Assembly (NCBI GenBank): GCA_000715855.1
Contig: KL571406.1
Location: forward strand, 24,208-29,834
Length of the DNA: 5,627 nucleotides
Direction of reading: 5' to 3'
From: Actinoplanes liguriensis
Lineage (GTDB): Bacteria > Actinomycetota > Actinomycetes > Mycobacteriales > Micromonosporaceae
Shown: in pieces, positions 1-5,627 of the stretch
How positions within the stretch are numbered: position 1 is the first letter of the stretch
Layout of the letters: each line of letters starts with the position of its first letter
Notes under the pieces: generated by a model
Database searches by the model: none
What the model saw: the letters and a program-made list of their open reading frames with translations, nothing else
What the model was told of the DNA's origin: nothing
Translations under genes and position numbers: made by a program

Positions 1-940
1 GCCGGCCGAGCTGCTCCAGGTTCATGTCCACGGTCGACAGCGGCGGCCGCGCGTTCGCCGCGAGGATGTTCCAGTTGTCGAAACCGATCACCGCGACCCT
101 ACCCGGCACGTCGAGGTTCTCCTGGTGGAGCACGTCGAGAACGCCGCGCGCGATCTCGTCCGACCCGGCGAAGATCGCGTCGACATCGGGCGTGCGCTGC
201 AGGACCATCCGCGTCGCGCCCCGGCCCCACGCCTCCGACCAGGAGCCGAACCACACCTGATCGCCGGCCAGCTCGAGCCCCTCCTCGGCCAGCCGCTCCA
301 GCGCGCCCTTGGCGCGGTCCTGCGCCGCGCCGTACGTCTCGTCGCCGGTGATGTGCGCGATCTTGCGCCGCCCGTGCCGGATCAGGTGGTCGACGGCCAG
401 CCGTCCGCCGCCCACGTTGTCGGTCACGAGCGAGAGGTCGCCCGGGTCGTCCGAGGGGGAGTAGGCGTAGATCACCGGCACCGGCAGGTCCCGTCCGAGC
501 GAGGCCCGCGCGTCGGGTCGCGCTCCCACCACGATCAGCCCGTCCACCCTGCGCGACAAAAGCGCACGTAGGTGGTGTTTCTCCCGGACCGTGTCGCCGC
601 GCGCGTCGCACAGGAAGACCGAGGTCTGGTCCGATCCGAACGCGTCCTCGGCGCCCATCAGGATCGGAATCGAGAATCGGCCCTCCAGGTCGGACGTCAG
701 CAGGCCCACCGTTCCGCTACGTTGCGTGATCAAACCCTGGGCCAGCGTGTTCGGCGAGAACGACAGTTGCTCGGCGGCCCGGATCACCCGGGCCCGGGTC
801 TCCGCCCGGACCTGCGGCTGGTTGTTGAGGGCCTTCGATGCGGTCGCGATCGAGACGCCGGCCAGCTTCGCGACATCACGCAGGGTGACAGCGCGGTTGA
901 CGCTCTGCGCCGGTTCGGGCTCCATCGAAGCTCTTGACAA
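1..940 (-). CDS. LacI-family transcriptional repressor (partial, C-terminus cut by window edge)
   Basis: Sugar-responsive DNA-binding repressor, likely controlling the divergent transporter operon. Numbering is from a TTG start at 940. An N-terminal helix-turn-helix covers about residues 18-40 (VTLRDVAKLAGVS, then IATASKALNN). It is followed by the SFSPNTLAQGL segment (60-70) leading into the hinge helix, and then a periplasmic-binding-protein-like ligand domain from about residue 76. The family signature VIGFD is at 284-288, and the frame stays open through base 1. 313 residues are visible; the family usually has about 330-350, so roughly 20-35 are missing. An ATG at 925 is in frame but lies 22 bases from the GGAGGA at 948-953, whereas TTG at 940 has a 7-base spacer; I therefore prefer TTG. 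The segment before the helix-turn-helix is about 17 residues, longer than usual, so the ATG start remains possible. The recognition segment reads ATASKAL where many relatives have TTVSRVL, still within family variation. The ligand is not readable; an arabinose-containing sugar is inferred from the neighbours. Confidence 0.93.
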   Translation of the reverse strand, partial: MSRASMEPEPAQSVNRAVTLRDVAKLAGVSIATASKALNNQPQVRAETRARVIRAAEQLSFSPNTLAQGLITQRSGTVGLLTSDLEGRFSIPILMGAEDAFGSDQTSVFLCDARGDTVREKHHLRALLSRRVDGLIVVGARPDARASLGRDLPVPVIYAYSPSDDPGDLSLVTDNVGGGRLAVDHLIRHGRRKIAHITGDETYGAAQDRAKGALERLAEEGLELAGDQVWFGSWSEAWGRGATRMVLQRTPDVDAIFAGSDEIARGVLDVLHQENLDVPGRVAVIGFDNWNILAANARPPLSTVDMNLEQLGR

Positions 941-960
941 CGGTTTTTCCTCCGTATTAC
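934..960 (+). promoter_or_regulatory. Candidate promoter of the transporter/hydrolase operon
   Basis: A perfect TTGACA -35 hexamer is at 934-939. A possible -10 is TATTAC at 955-960 with a short 15-base spacer, or TTACGT at 957-962 with a 17-base spacer. Neither -10 is strong. Transcription would begin near 967, placing the 966-979 palindrome over the start point, as expected for simple repression. The -35 overlaps the start codon of the divergent regulator and its spacer contains that gene's ribosome binding site, an unusually compact arrangement. Called from motif match and position only. Confidence 0.35.
948..953 (-). promoter_or_regulatory. Ribosome binding site of the LacI-family gene
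   Basis: On the minus strand this reads GGAGGA, a near-perfect Shine-Dalgarno sequence. Its 7-base spacing to the TTG at 940-938 makes TTG the better start; the in-frame ATG at 925 is too far away for this site. Confidence 0.7.
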
Positions 961-965
961 GTTCT

Positions 966-979
966 CGAAAACGTTTTCG
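966..979. promoter_or_regulatory. LacI-family operator, perfect 14-bp palindrome
   Basis: CGAAAACGTTTTCG is a perfect inverted repeat with a central CG step, the general form of LacI/PurR-family operators. It is AT-rich inside a GC-rich genome and lies in the divergent region between the repressor gene and the transporter operon. Binding would block the candidate plus-strand promoter. It also falls in the untranslated leader or promoter of the repressor gene, so autoregulation is likely. That the neighbouring LacI-type protein binds it is an inference from position and symmetry. Confidence 0.78.
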
Positions 980-1024
980 GCTGGTCGGCCAGTCTGTCGC
1001 CCAGCGCAATCCTCGCTGTTCATT

Positions 1025-1047
1025 GCCTCCTGCTCAAGGGAGGAGGC
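1025..1047 (+). other. Leader hairpin (7-bp stem, 9-base loop)
   Basis: GCCTCCT at 1025-1031 pairs perfectly with AGGAGGC at 1041-1047 across the loop GCTCAAGGG. There is no T-tract after it, so it is not a rho-independent terminator. The left arm carries CCTCC, complementary to a Shine-Dalgarno sequence. The right arm is a Shine-Dalgarno lookalike with no start codon at useful distance. It lies in the likely untranslated leader of the solute-binding protein gene, about 45 bases before the true ribosome binding site. Confidence 0.5.
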
Positions 1048-1051
1048 TAAC

Positions 1052-1083
1052 CGAAACATACCAGTACCGAAAACCCCGAAAAC
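1052..1083 (+). repeat. Direct repeats of the operator half-site in the leader
   Basis: CGAAAAC, the exact left half of the 966-979 palindrome, recurs at 1068-1074 and 1077-1083 (9 bases apart). A shortened CGAAAC is at 1052-1057. The copies are in the same orientation and do not form a palindrome. They may be weak accessory contacts for the repressor or chance. The same heptamer or its complement also occurs inside genes at 1983-1989 and 3796-3802, so a single copy carries little weight; the cluster is the notable part. Confidence 0.35.
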
Positions 1084-1091
1084 TCCTGAAT

Positions 1092-1097
1092 GGGAGG
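1092..1097 (+). promoter_or_regulatory. Ribosome binding site of the solute-binding protein gene
   Basis: GGGAGG lies 5 bases before a TTG at 1103-1105 and supports this non-ATG start. The surrounding GGAGGCTA (1093-1100) repeats GGAGGCTA at 1042-1049. A CTCC at 1083-1086 could fold onto GGAG at 1093-1096 in a short 4-bp stem. Confidence 0.7.
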
Positions 1098-1102
1098 CTA
1101 TT

Positions 1103-2401
1103 TTGCGTACCCGGACACTCCGGCGGGCCATCGCCGGTGTCGCCGCGATCGGGCTCGCGGTGGCGATGGCCGCCTGCGGTGGTGACGACACCAAGGCCGA
1201 GGCGCCGACCGCCGCGGGCATCGACGGCGTCGACGACGGCGCGGCGCTGACACTGTGGACCCGCGCGCCGCTGGAACTGCAGGCGAAGGCGCTCGTCGAC
1301 GCGTACAACACATCGCACAAGAACCAGGTGAAACTGACCATCGTCCCGAACGACGACTACGTCGCCAAGGTCGGCGCCGCGGCCGGCAGCAGCCAATTGC
1401 CCGACCTGTTCGCGGCGGACATCGTCTACGTTCCGAACTGGACGAAGGCGGGACTTTTCTCCGACCTTACCGACAGCATCGCCGCACTTCCCTACGCCGA
1501 CAAGATCAACCAGGGGCACCTGGCGGCCGGCACGTTCGAGGGCAAGAAGTACGTCATGCCGTTCGTCCTCGACCTCTCGGTGATCTTCTGGAACAAGAAG
1601 CTCTACAAGGAGGCCGGCCTCGACCCGGAGAAGGGCCCGGCCACCCTCGACGAGTTCAAGTCGCAAGCCCTGGCCGTGCAGAGACTCGGCAAGAAGGACG
1701 TCCACGGCACGTACTTCGGCGGCAACTGCGGCGGCTGCAACGTCTTCACCTGGTTCCCGATGGTCTGGGCCTCGGGCGAGGAGGTGATGAACCCGGAGGG
1801 CACGCAGTCGCTGCTCAACGGGCCTGCCGCGCAGAAGGTCTACAGCACCTGGCACGACCTGCAGGCGGCCGGCGCCATCGCGCCCGGCGCCAAGGACGAG
1901 ACCGGCGCCACCTGGGTCGCGGCGTTCCAGGAGGGCAAGATCGGCGTGATGCCGTACCCGGCGACGTTGCTTTCCACCGCGGCGAAAACCGTCGACGTCG
2001 GCGTCACCGCGATCCCCGGTGTCAGCGGCGGCGGCTCGACCTTCGTCGGCGGCGACGGCATCGGCATCTCCAAGGACTCCAAGAAGACGCAGCAGGCCTG
2101 GAACTTTCTCACCTGGCTGATGTCCGAGAAGGCCCAGGTGGACGTGCTCGCCGCGAACAACAGCAGCGTCTCGCGCACCGACTTCGCCGACAACCAGTAC
2201 GCGGCGAAGGACCCGCGCCTGGTGGCGATCAACAAGGTCGCCGCCGACCCGCACAGCAAGACCCCCGTGTCGGTCAACTTCCAGCAGGCCTTCAACGCAC
2301 CCGGCAGTCCATGGGTGACCATGCTGCGCAACCAGGTCTACGGCGACGCCGGCGCGCTGGAGAAGGACAACCAGGCCCTGACGCAGGTGCTCGGACAGTG
2401 A
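1103..2401 (+). CDS. Carbohydrate ABC transporter solute-binding lipoprotein (CUT1 family)
   Basis: Membrane-anchored extracellular receptor that captures the sugar and delivers it to the two permeases encoded next. The protein has 432 residues, normal for family 1 sugar-binding proteins. The N-terminus is a lipoprotein signal: basic residues (RTRTLRR, 2-8), a hydrophobic stretch (9-24), and a lipobox ending MAAC with the lipidated Cys at 25, followed by a polar linker. Mature-protein signs of the family include LTLWTR near residue 49, the SSQLPDLFAAD segment (96-106), the GKKYVMPF segment (147-154) and LYKEAGLDP (167-175). An aromatic patch, FTWFPMVWASG (215-225), probably contributes to sugar stacking. 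Just before it is NCGGCN (208-213), a CxxC pair that could form a disulfide once exported. The start is TTG at 1103, chosen for the GGGAGG 5 bases upstream and because it gives a complete signal peptide. The stop overlaps the next gene by four bases. The exact sugar cannot be read; arabino-oligosaccharide is inferred from the GH127 gene. Confidence 0.93.
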   Translation: MRTRTLRRAIAGVAAIGLAVAMAACGGDDTKAEAPTAAGIDGVDDGAALTLWTRAPLELQAKALVDAYNTSHKNQVKLTIVPNDDYVAKVGAAAGSSQLPDLFAADIVYVPNWTKAGLFSDLTDSIAALPYADKINQGHLAAGTFEGKKYVMPFVLDLSVIFWNKKLYKEAGLDPEKGPATLDEFKSQALAVQRLGKKDVHGTYFGGNCGGCNVFTWFPMVWASGEEVMNPEGTQSLLNGPAAQKVYSTWHDLQAAGAIAPGAKDETGATWVAAFQEGKIGVMPYPATLLSTAAKTVDVGVTAIPGVSGGGSTFVGGDGIGISKDSKKTQQAWNFLTWLMSEKAQVDVLAANNSSVSRTDFADNQYAAKDPRLVAINKVAADPHSKTPVSVNFQQAFNAPGSPWVTMLRNQVYGDAGALEKDNQALTQVLGQ

Positions 2402-3291
2402 CGACGCTGCAGAGCCGGGCCGAGGTGGCGACGCTCTCCCGGGCACGGCGCCGGCGGCCGGCCCGGCAGGGCTGGGTCTACGCCGCCCCCACGGCGGTGT
2501 TCGTGGTGATTTTCTTCGTCATTCCGATCGGGATCGTGGCCCGGATGTCGGTCTCCGACTGGGGACTGTTCGCCGGTTACCGCGGCATCAACGCGCCGAA
2601 GAATTTCACCGACGTGCTCGACGATCGGCTGTTCTGGCCGGCCGTCGGCTTCACGGTCAAGTACACGCTGGTCACGACCGTGATCCTGTTGGCTCTCGCC
2701 CTCGGCCTGGCTCTGCTCGTCCAGGAATCAAACCGATGGACCGGATTTCTCCGTACGTCTTTCCTGGTCCCGTCCGCACTCGGCCTGGCCTCGGCGTCGC
2801 TGCTGTTCTACGCGCTCTACTCCCCGCAGAGCAGCCCGTTCGGCGAGGTGTCGTTCCTCGGCACGCCCAGCTCCGCGCTCTGGTCCACGGTCGCCCTGAT
2901 CGTCTGGCGGTACTCCGGCTTCTACATGCTCCTGCTGCTGGTCGGGCTGCAGGGCATCCCCGGTGACGTCTACGAGGCGGCCCGCCTCGACGGCGCCGGC
3001 CGGTTCCAGACGTTCTGGCACGTCACCGTGCCGTTGATCCGCTCGTCGCTGGCGCTGTGCACGATCCTCTGCGTCACCGGCTCGCTGCTCGCCTTCGACC
3101 AGTTCTACATCCTCACCAAGGGCGGGCCGGACAACAGCACGATCACCATCGTCCAGCTCATCTACAACATGGCCTTCCAGGGGCAGAACAACCTGGGGCG
3201 GGCGGCCGCGCTGTCGATCCTGGTGCTGCTCGGCCTGCTGGTCCTGAACATCGCCCAATTCCGTGGCCTGCGCGGCAAGGAGGAGAGCTGA
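2398..3291 (+). CDS. Carbohydrate ABC transporter permease, MalF-like (CUT1)
   Basis: Inner-membrane subunit forming half of the translocation channel. It has 297 residues and a very basic N-terminus (RARRRRPAR, 15-23), then six predicted membrane segments at roughly 27-49, 85-108, 120-142, 162-184, 215-237 and 267-288. The EAA loop that docks onto the ATPase begins at 193 as EAARLDGAG and ends at VP (211-212), the canonical binding-protein-dependent permease motif. The segment FDQFYILTKGGPDNST (233-248) is typical of MalF/UgpA-type subunits. The frame is open far upstream, but that part is out-of-frame reading of the binding-protein gene. GTG at 2398 is chosen because it overlaps the preceding TGA as GTGA, implying translational coupling; no good independent ribosome binding site is visible. 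It pairs with the permease encoded immediately downstream. Confidence 0.93.
   Translation: MTTLQSRAEVATLSRARRRRPARQGWVYAAPTAVFVVIFFVIPIGIVARMSVSDWGLFAGYRGINAPKNFTDVLDDRLFWPAVGFTVKYTLVTTVILLALALGLALLVQESNRWTGFLRTSFLVPSALGLASASLLFYALYSPQSSPFGEVSFLGTPSSALWSTVALIVWRYSGFYMLLLLVGLQGIPGDVYEAARLDGAGRFQTFWHVTVPLIRSSLALCTILCVTGSLLAFDQFYILTKGGPDNSTITIVQLIYNMAFQGQNNLGRAAALSILVLLGLLVLNIAQFRGLRGKEES
3277..3283 (+). promoter_or_regulatory. Ribosome binding site of the second permease gene
   Basis: AAGGAGG lies 7 bases before the ATG at 3291 and inside the end of the first permease gene. It fixes the start at 3291, although the frame stays open further upstream. Confidence 0.8.
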
Positions 3292-4097
3292 TGCTCCGTA
3301 CGCCGAAATTTGTTGTGACCGGAGGTCTGGCCCTTCTCTTCCTGTTCCCGCTGGCCTGGGCGTCGATCGCGTCGGTCAGCCCGCAGGCGGGCACGAAACA
3401 GGTCCACGGCTGGGGCTTCGGCAACTACACGACGCTCGCCCACTACCAGGCCGGGATCGGGCAGTACCTGCTGAACTCGGCGGCGGTGTCGCTGATGACG
3501 GTGCTTTTCACCCTCGCCGTGTCGCTGCTCGGCGGCTACGCGTTCGCGACCTTCACGTTCCCCGGTAAAAACCTTCTCTTCCTGGTCACCCTCGCGATCC
3601 TGATGGTGCCCTACGCGACCCTGCTGATCCCGCTCTACGTGCTGCTCAACCAGCTCGGCCTGCAGAACTCGCTGGTCGGCCTGTCGCTGGTGCTCACCAT
3701 GTTCCAGCTGCCGTTCGCCACGTTCCTGATGCGCATCTCCTTCGAGGCGGTGCCGAAGGATCTCGCCGAGTCCGCCCAGGTCGACGGGTGCGGAAGTTTT
3801 CGCACGCTGCGGCACATCCTGGTGCCGGCGGTGAAACCCGGCCTGATCACGGTCGGCCTGTTCGCGTTCCTGGCCGCCTGGAACGACTTCATCACCCCGC
3901 TGGTCCTGATCAGCGACTCCGCGAAACTGCCCCTCCCGCTGGCCGTCGCCAACATGCGCCAGCAGGTGATGGGCATCGTCGACTACGGCGCCACCGAAGC
4001 CGGCGTGGTCGTGCTCGCGCTTCCCTGCATCGTCCTGTTCCTCGCACTGCAGCGGCACTACGTCCGCGGCTTCATGTCCGGCGCACTCAAGGGCTGA
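3291..4097 (+). CDS. Carbohydrate ABC transporter permease, MalG-like (CUT1)
   Basis: Second half of the membrane channel. It has 268 residues, in the usual range for MalG-type subunits. Predicted membrane segments are at about 8-29, 61-86, 94-118, 128-150, 182-208 and 236-255. The ATPase-docking EAA loop starts at 160 as ESAQVDGCGSF, with the typical VPAVKPGL at 178-185. WNDFITPL (197-204) is a hallmark of this subunit type. In the EAA loop the first Ala is replaced by Ser, a common variant. The ATG shares its A with the TGA of the first permease gene and has a strong AAGGAGG 7 bases upstream. No ATP-binding subunit is encoded in the window. In many actinobacteria CUT1 importers share one MsiK-type ATPase encoded elsewhere, and the same is likely here. 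The hydrolase gene begins only five bases after the stop, so it is very probably in the same transcript. Confidence 0.93.
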   Translation: MLRTPKFVVTGGLALLFLFPLAWASIASVSPQAGTKQVHGWGFGNYTTLAHYQAGIGQYLLNSAAVSLMTVLFTLAVSLLGGYAFATFTFPGKNLLFLVTLAILMVPYATLLIPLYVLLNQLGLQNSLVGLSLVLTMFQLPFATFLMRISFEAVPKDLAESAQVDGCGSFRTLRHILVPAVKPGLITVGLFAFLAAWNDFITPLVLISDSAKLPLPLAVANMRQQVMGIVDYGATEAGVVVLALPCIVLFLALQRHYVRGFMSGALKG

Positions 4098-4102
4098 AAC
4101 AC

Positions 4103-5627
4103 GTGACCATTGAAGAAGCACTGACCACCGCGGCCGCCAACGGGTGGACCGAGCGTGGCGGCACCCCCGCCGCGCCCGGCAACGGCCGGCTGCGACCGCT
4201 CGGCCTGCGCGAGGTGACCCTGCGCGAAGGTTTCTGGCAGCAGCGCCAGCAGACCAACCGGTCGCGGTCCTTCGCCCACATCGAACACTGGCTGGAGAAG
4301 GCCGGCTGGCTGGGCAACTTCTCGGCGCCACCGGAGGAACGCCGCGGGCGGGAATTCTCCGACACCGAGGTCTACAAGTTCCTCGAGGCGATGGCCTGGG
4401 AGTACGGCCGCACCCGCGACCCGGAGGTGGAACAACGCTACCGGGCGATCGTCGCCCGGGTGCTGGCCGCGCAGCAGCCGGACGGGTACCTGAACACCAA
4501 CTTCGGGCGGCCCGGCCAGCAACCCCGCTACAGCGACCTGGAATGGGGCCACGAGCTCTACTCCTACGGCCACCTGATCCAAGCCGGGGTGGCCGCGGCG
4601 CGCACCTTCGGCGCCGGCGACGACCTCGCCGTCGCGGCGGTGCGCGCCGCCGACCACGTCTGCGACGTCTTCGGGCCCGGCGGCATCGCGTCGGTCTGCG
4701 GGCACGCCGAGATCGAGCCGGCGCTCGCCGAGCTGTACCGGGTCACCGGCAACCGCCGCTACCTCGAACAGGCGAGAACCTTCATCCAGCGGCGCGGGCG
4801 CCGGACGCTCGCCGACATCGAGTTCGGGCGGGCGTACTTCCAGGACGACGTGCCGGTGCGCGAGGCCGAGTCGCTGCGCGGGCACGCGGTCCGCGCCGTC
4901 TACCTGGCCGCCGGCGCCGTCGACGTCGCGGTCGAGACCGGCGACACCGAGCTGCTCGCCGCGGTTGCCAGGCAGTGGCGGCACGCCGTCGCCCGGCGCA
5001 CCTACATCACCGGCGGCATCGGATCCCGGCACCAGGACGAGGCGTTCGGCGAAGATTTCTTTCTTCCACCGGACCGCGCGTATTCGGAGACGTGCGCCGC
5101 CGTCGGCTCGATCATGCTGGCCTGGCGGCTTCTGCTCGCGCAGGGCGACCCGCGCTACGCCGACCTGATCGAGCGGATCCTGTTCAACGTCATCGCCACC
5201 TCGCCGGCCGACGACGGCACCCGCTTCTTCTACGCCAACACGCTCCACCAGCGGGTTCTCGGCACCGAGCCGTCCGCCGACACCCAGGTTCCGCGCGCGA
5301 CGTCCACCCTGCGTGCGTCCTGGTTCGAGGTTTCCTGCTGCCCGACGAACCTGGCGAGAACTTTCGCCAGCCTCGCCGCCTACGTCGCCACCACCGACGA
5401 CGACGGCGTGCAGATCCACCAGTACACCGCCGCGAGCATCGACACCACGCTGCCGGACGGGCGCGCGATCGGGCTGGAGGTCGACACCGACTACCCGGCC
5501 GGCGGGCGGATCACCATCCGGGTCACCCGCAGCCCGGACACGCCGTGGACGCTCTCGCTGCGCGTACCCGACTGGGCGGCCGGGGCCACCCTGGACGGTC
5601 TCGCGATCACGCGGGGTCTCGTCCAGA
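4103..5627 (+). CDS. GH127-family (DUF1680) beta-L-arabinofuranosidase-like glycoside hydrolase (partial, C-terminus cut)
   Basis: Probably hydrolyses terminal beta-L-arabinofuranosyl linkages in imported oligosaccharides, in the cytoplasm since no signal peptide is present. 508 residues are visible; relatives have about 640-660, so the last ~130-150 (mostly the beta-sandwich region) lie beyond the edge. The N-terminal helical-barrel domain shows LREVTLREGFW (35-45), AQQPDGYLNT (123-132), HELYSYGHL (150-158) and TGGIGS (303-308). Candidate catalytic residues are Glu313 (acid/base, in DEAF), Cys412 (nucleophile, in SCCPTN) and zinc ligands Glu329, Cys331 and Cys413. His150, His201, His261 and Tyr377 fit substrate contacts. 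Spacings match those I recall for Bifidobacterium HypBA1: Glu-to-Glu 16, His-to-acid/base 52 and Glu-to-Tyr 48. The GTG start at 4103 is five bases after the permease stop, with a modest AAGGG at 4089-4093. Family members also act on other sugars, for example in rhamnogalacturonan II, so the substrate is less certain than the fold and mechanism. Confidence 0.9.
   Translation, partial: MTIEEALTTAAANGWTERGGTPAAPGNGRLRPLGLREVTLREGFWQQRQQTNRSRSFAHIEHWLEKAGWLGNFSAPPEERRGREFSDTEVYKFLEAMAWEYGRTRDPEVEQRYRAIVARVLAAQQPDGYLNTNFGRPGQQPRYSDLEWGHELYSYGHLIQAGVAAARTFGAGDDLAVAAVRAADHVCDVFGPGGIASVCGHAEIEPALAELYRVTGNRRYLEQARTFIQRRGRRTLADIEFGRAYFQDDVPVREAESLRGHAVRAVYLAAGAVDVAVETGDTELLAAVARQWRHAVARRTYITGGIGSRHQDEAFGEDFFLPPDRAYSETCAAVGSIMLAWRLLLAQGDPRYADLIERILFNVIATSPADDGTRFFYANTLHQRVLGTEPSADTQVPRATSTLRASWFEVSCCPTNLARTFASLAAYVATTDDDGVQIHQYTAASIDTTLPDGRAIGLEVDTDYPAGGRITIRVTRSPDTPWTLSLRVPDWAAGATLDGLAITRGLVQ

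Noticed and set aside
24..611. Several open frames on both strands at the left end
   Set aside because: They overlap the LacI-family gene in other frames and show only Arg/Ala/Gly/Pro-rich sequence; the recognisable minus-strand repressor runs through the region to base 1.
981..992. CTGG TCGG CCAG inverted repeat next to the operator
   Set aside because: Only four paired bases each side; expected by chance in GC-rich DNA.
1025..1047. Hairpin read as a rho-independent terminator or attenuator
   Set aside because: No T-tract follows (next bases TAACCG) and no leader peptide with a ribosome binding site is visible. It is kept only as a leader hairpin.
1090..1092. ATG just upstream of the binding-protein gene as an alternative start or leader peptide
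   Set aside because: It is out of frame with the binding protein, has no ribosome binding site of its own, and overlaps the GGGAGG serving the TTG at 1103.
1255..2397. Upstream extension of the first permease frame, apparently a 678-residue protein
   Set aside because: The added part is Arg/Gly-rich out-of-frame reading of the binding-protein gene. The permease begins at the GTG at 2398, overlapping the preceding stop.
1034..2446. Long minus-strand open frame (470 codons) opposite the binding-protein gene
   Set aside because: Low-complexity, Arg/Val/Gly/Asp-rich translation with no family resemblance. It is the reverse-frame shadow of a GC-rich gene whose plus-strand product is clearly recognisable.
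3057..3290. Upstream extension of the second permease frame
   Set aside because: Out-of-frame reading of the first permease gene; the AAGGAGG at 3277-3283 and the ATG at 3291 define the real start.
4098..4102. Possible terminator or promoter between the second permease and the hydrolase
   Set aside because: Only five bases separate the genes, and no hairpin or promoter motif stands out at the junction.
4058..5419. Long minus-strand open frame (453 codons) opposite the hydrolase gene
   Set aside because: Shadow frame typical of high-GC DNA; the plus strand encodes a conserved GH127 protein with its active-site residues throughout this stretch.

Overview
The window is a high-GC stretch with strong G/C preference at third codon positions. 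It has TTG and GTG starts, tightly overlapping genes and a sugar-ABC cassette next to a LacI-family regulator. This points to an actinobacterium. A soil or plant-associated genus such as those in the Micromonosporaceae is a plausible guess, but the sequence alone does not fix the genus.

Layout: (1) Positions 1-940, minus strand: a LacI-family repressor whose C-terminal end runs off the left edge. (2) Positions 941-1102: a 162-base divergent control region. It holds a perfect 14-bp LacI-type palindrome (966-979), a candidate plus-strand promoter just before it, a strong leader hairpin, repeats of the operator half-site, and the ribosome binding sites of both flanking genes. (3) Positions 1103-4097, plus strand: a lipoprotein solute-binding protein and two membrane permeases of a CUT1-type carbohydrate ABC importer, joined by a 4-base and a 1-base overlap. 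(4) Positions 4103-5627, plus strand: a GH127-type (DUF1680) glycoside hydrolase without a signal peptide, cut by the right edge. It keeps the full set of catalytic and zinc-binding residues I can recall for beta-L-arabinofuranosidase HypBA1.

Working model: the lipoprotein captures a short oligosaccharide, probably one with beta-L-arabinofuranosyl ends from plant cell-wall material. The two permeases import it, powered by an ATPase not encoded here (in actinobacteria often a shared MsiK-type subunit). The cytoplasmic GH127 enzyme then releases monosaccharide. The divergent LacI-type protein would repress the operon at 966-979 until a sugar ligand releases it. The substrate is inferred from the hydrolase family.

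I see no mobile element, CRISPR array, tRNA, rRNA or rho-independent terminator. The gene content is a recognisable sugar-uptake cassette, not a new system. The least ordinary part is the control region, where a CCTCC element in the leader could pair either with a nearby decoy or with the real ribosome binding site of the first transporter gene.
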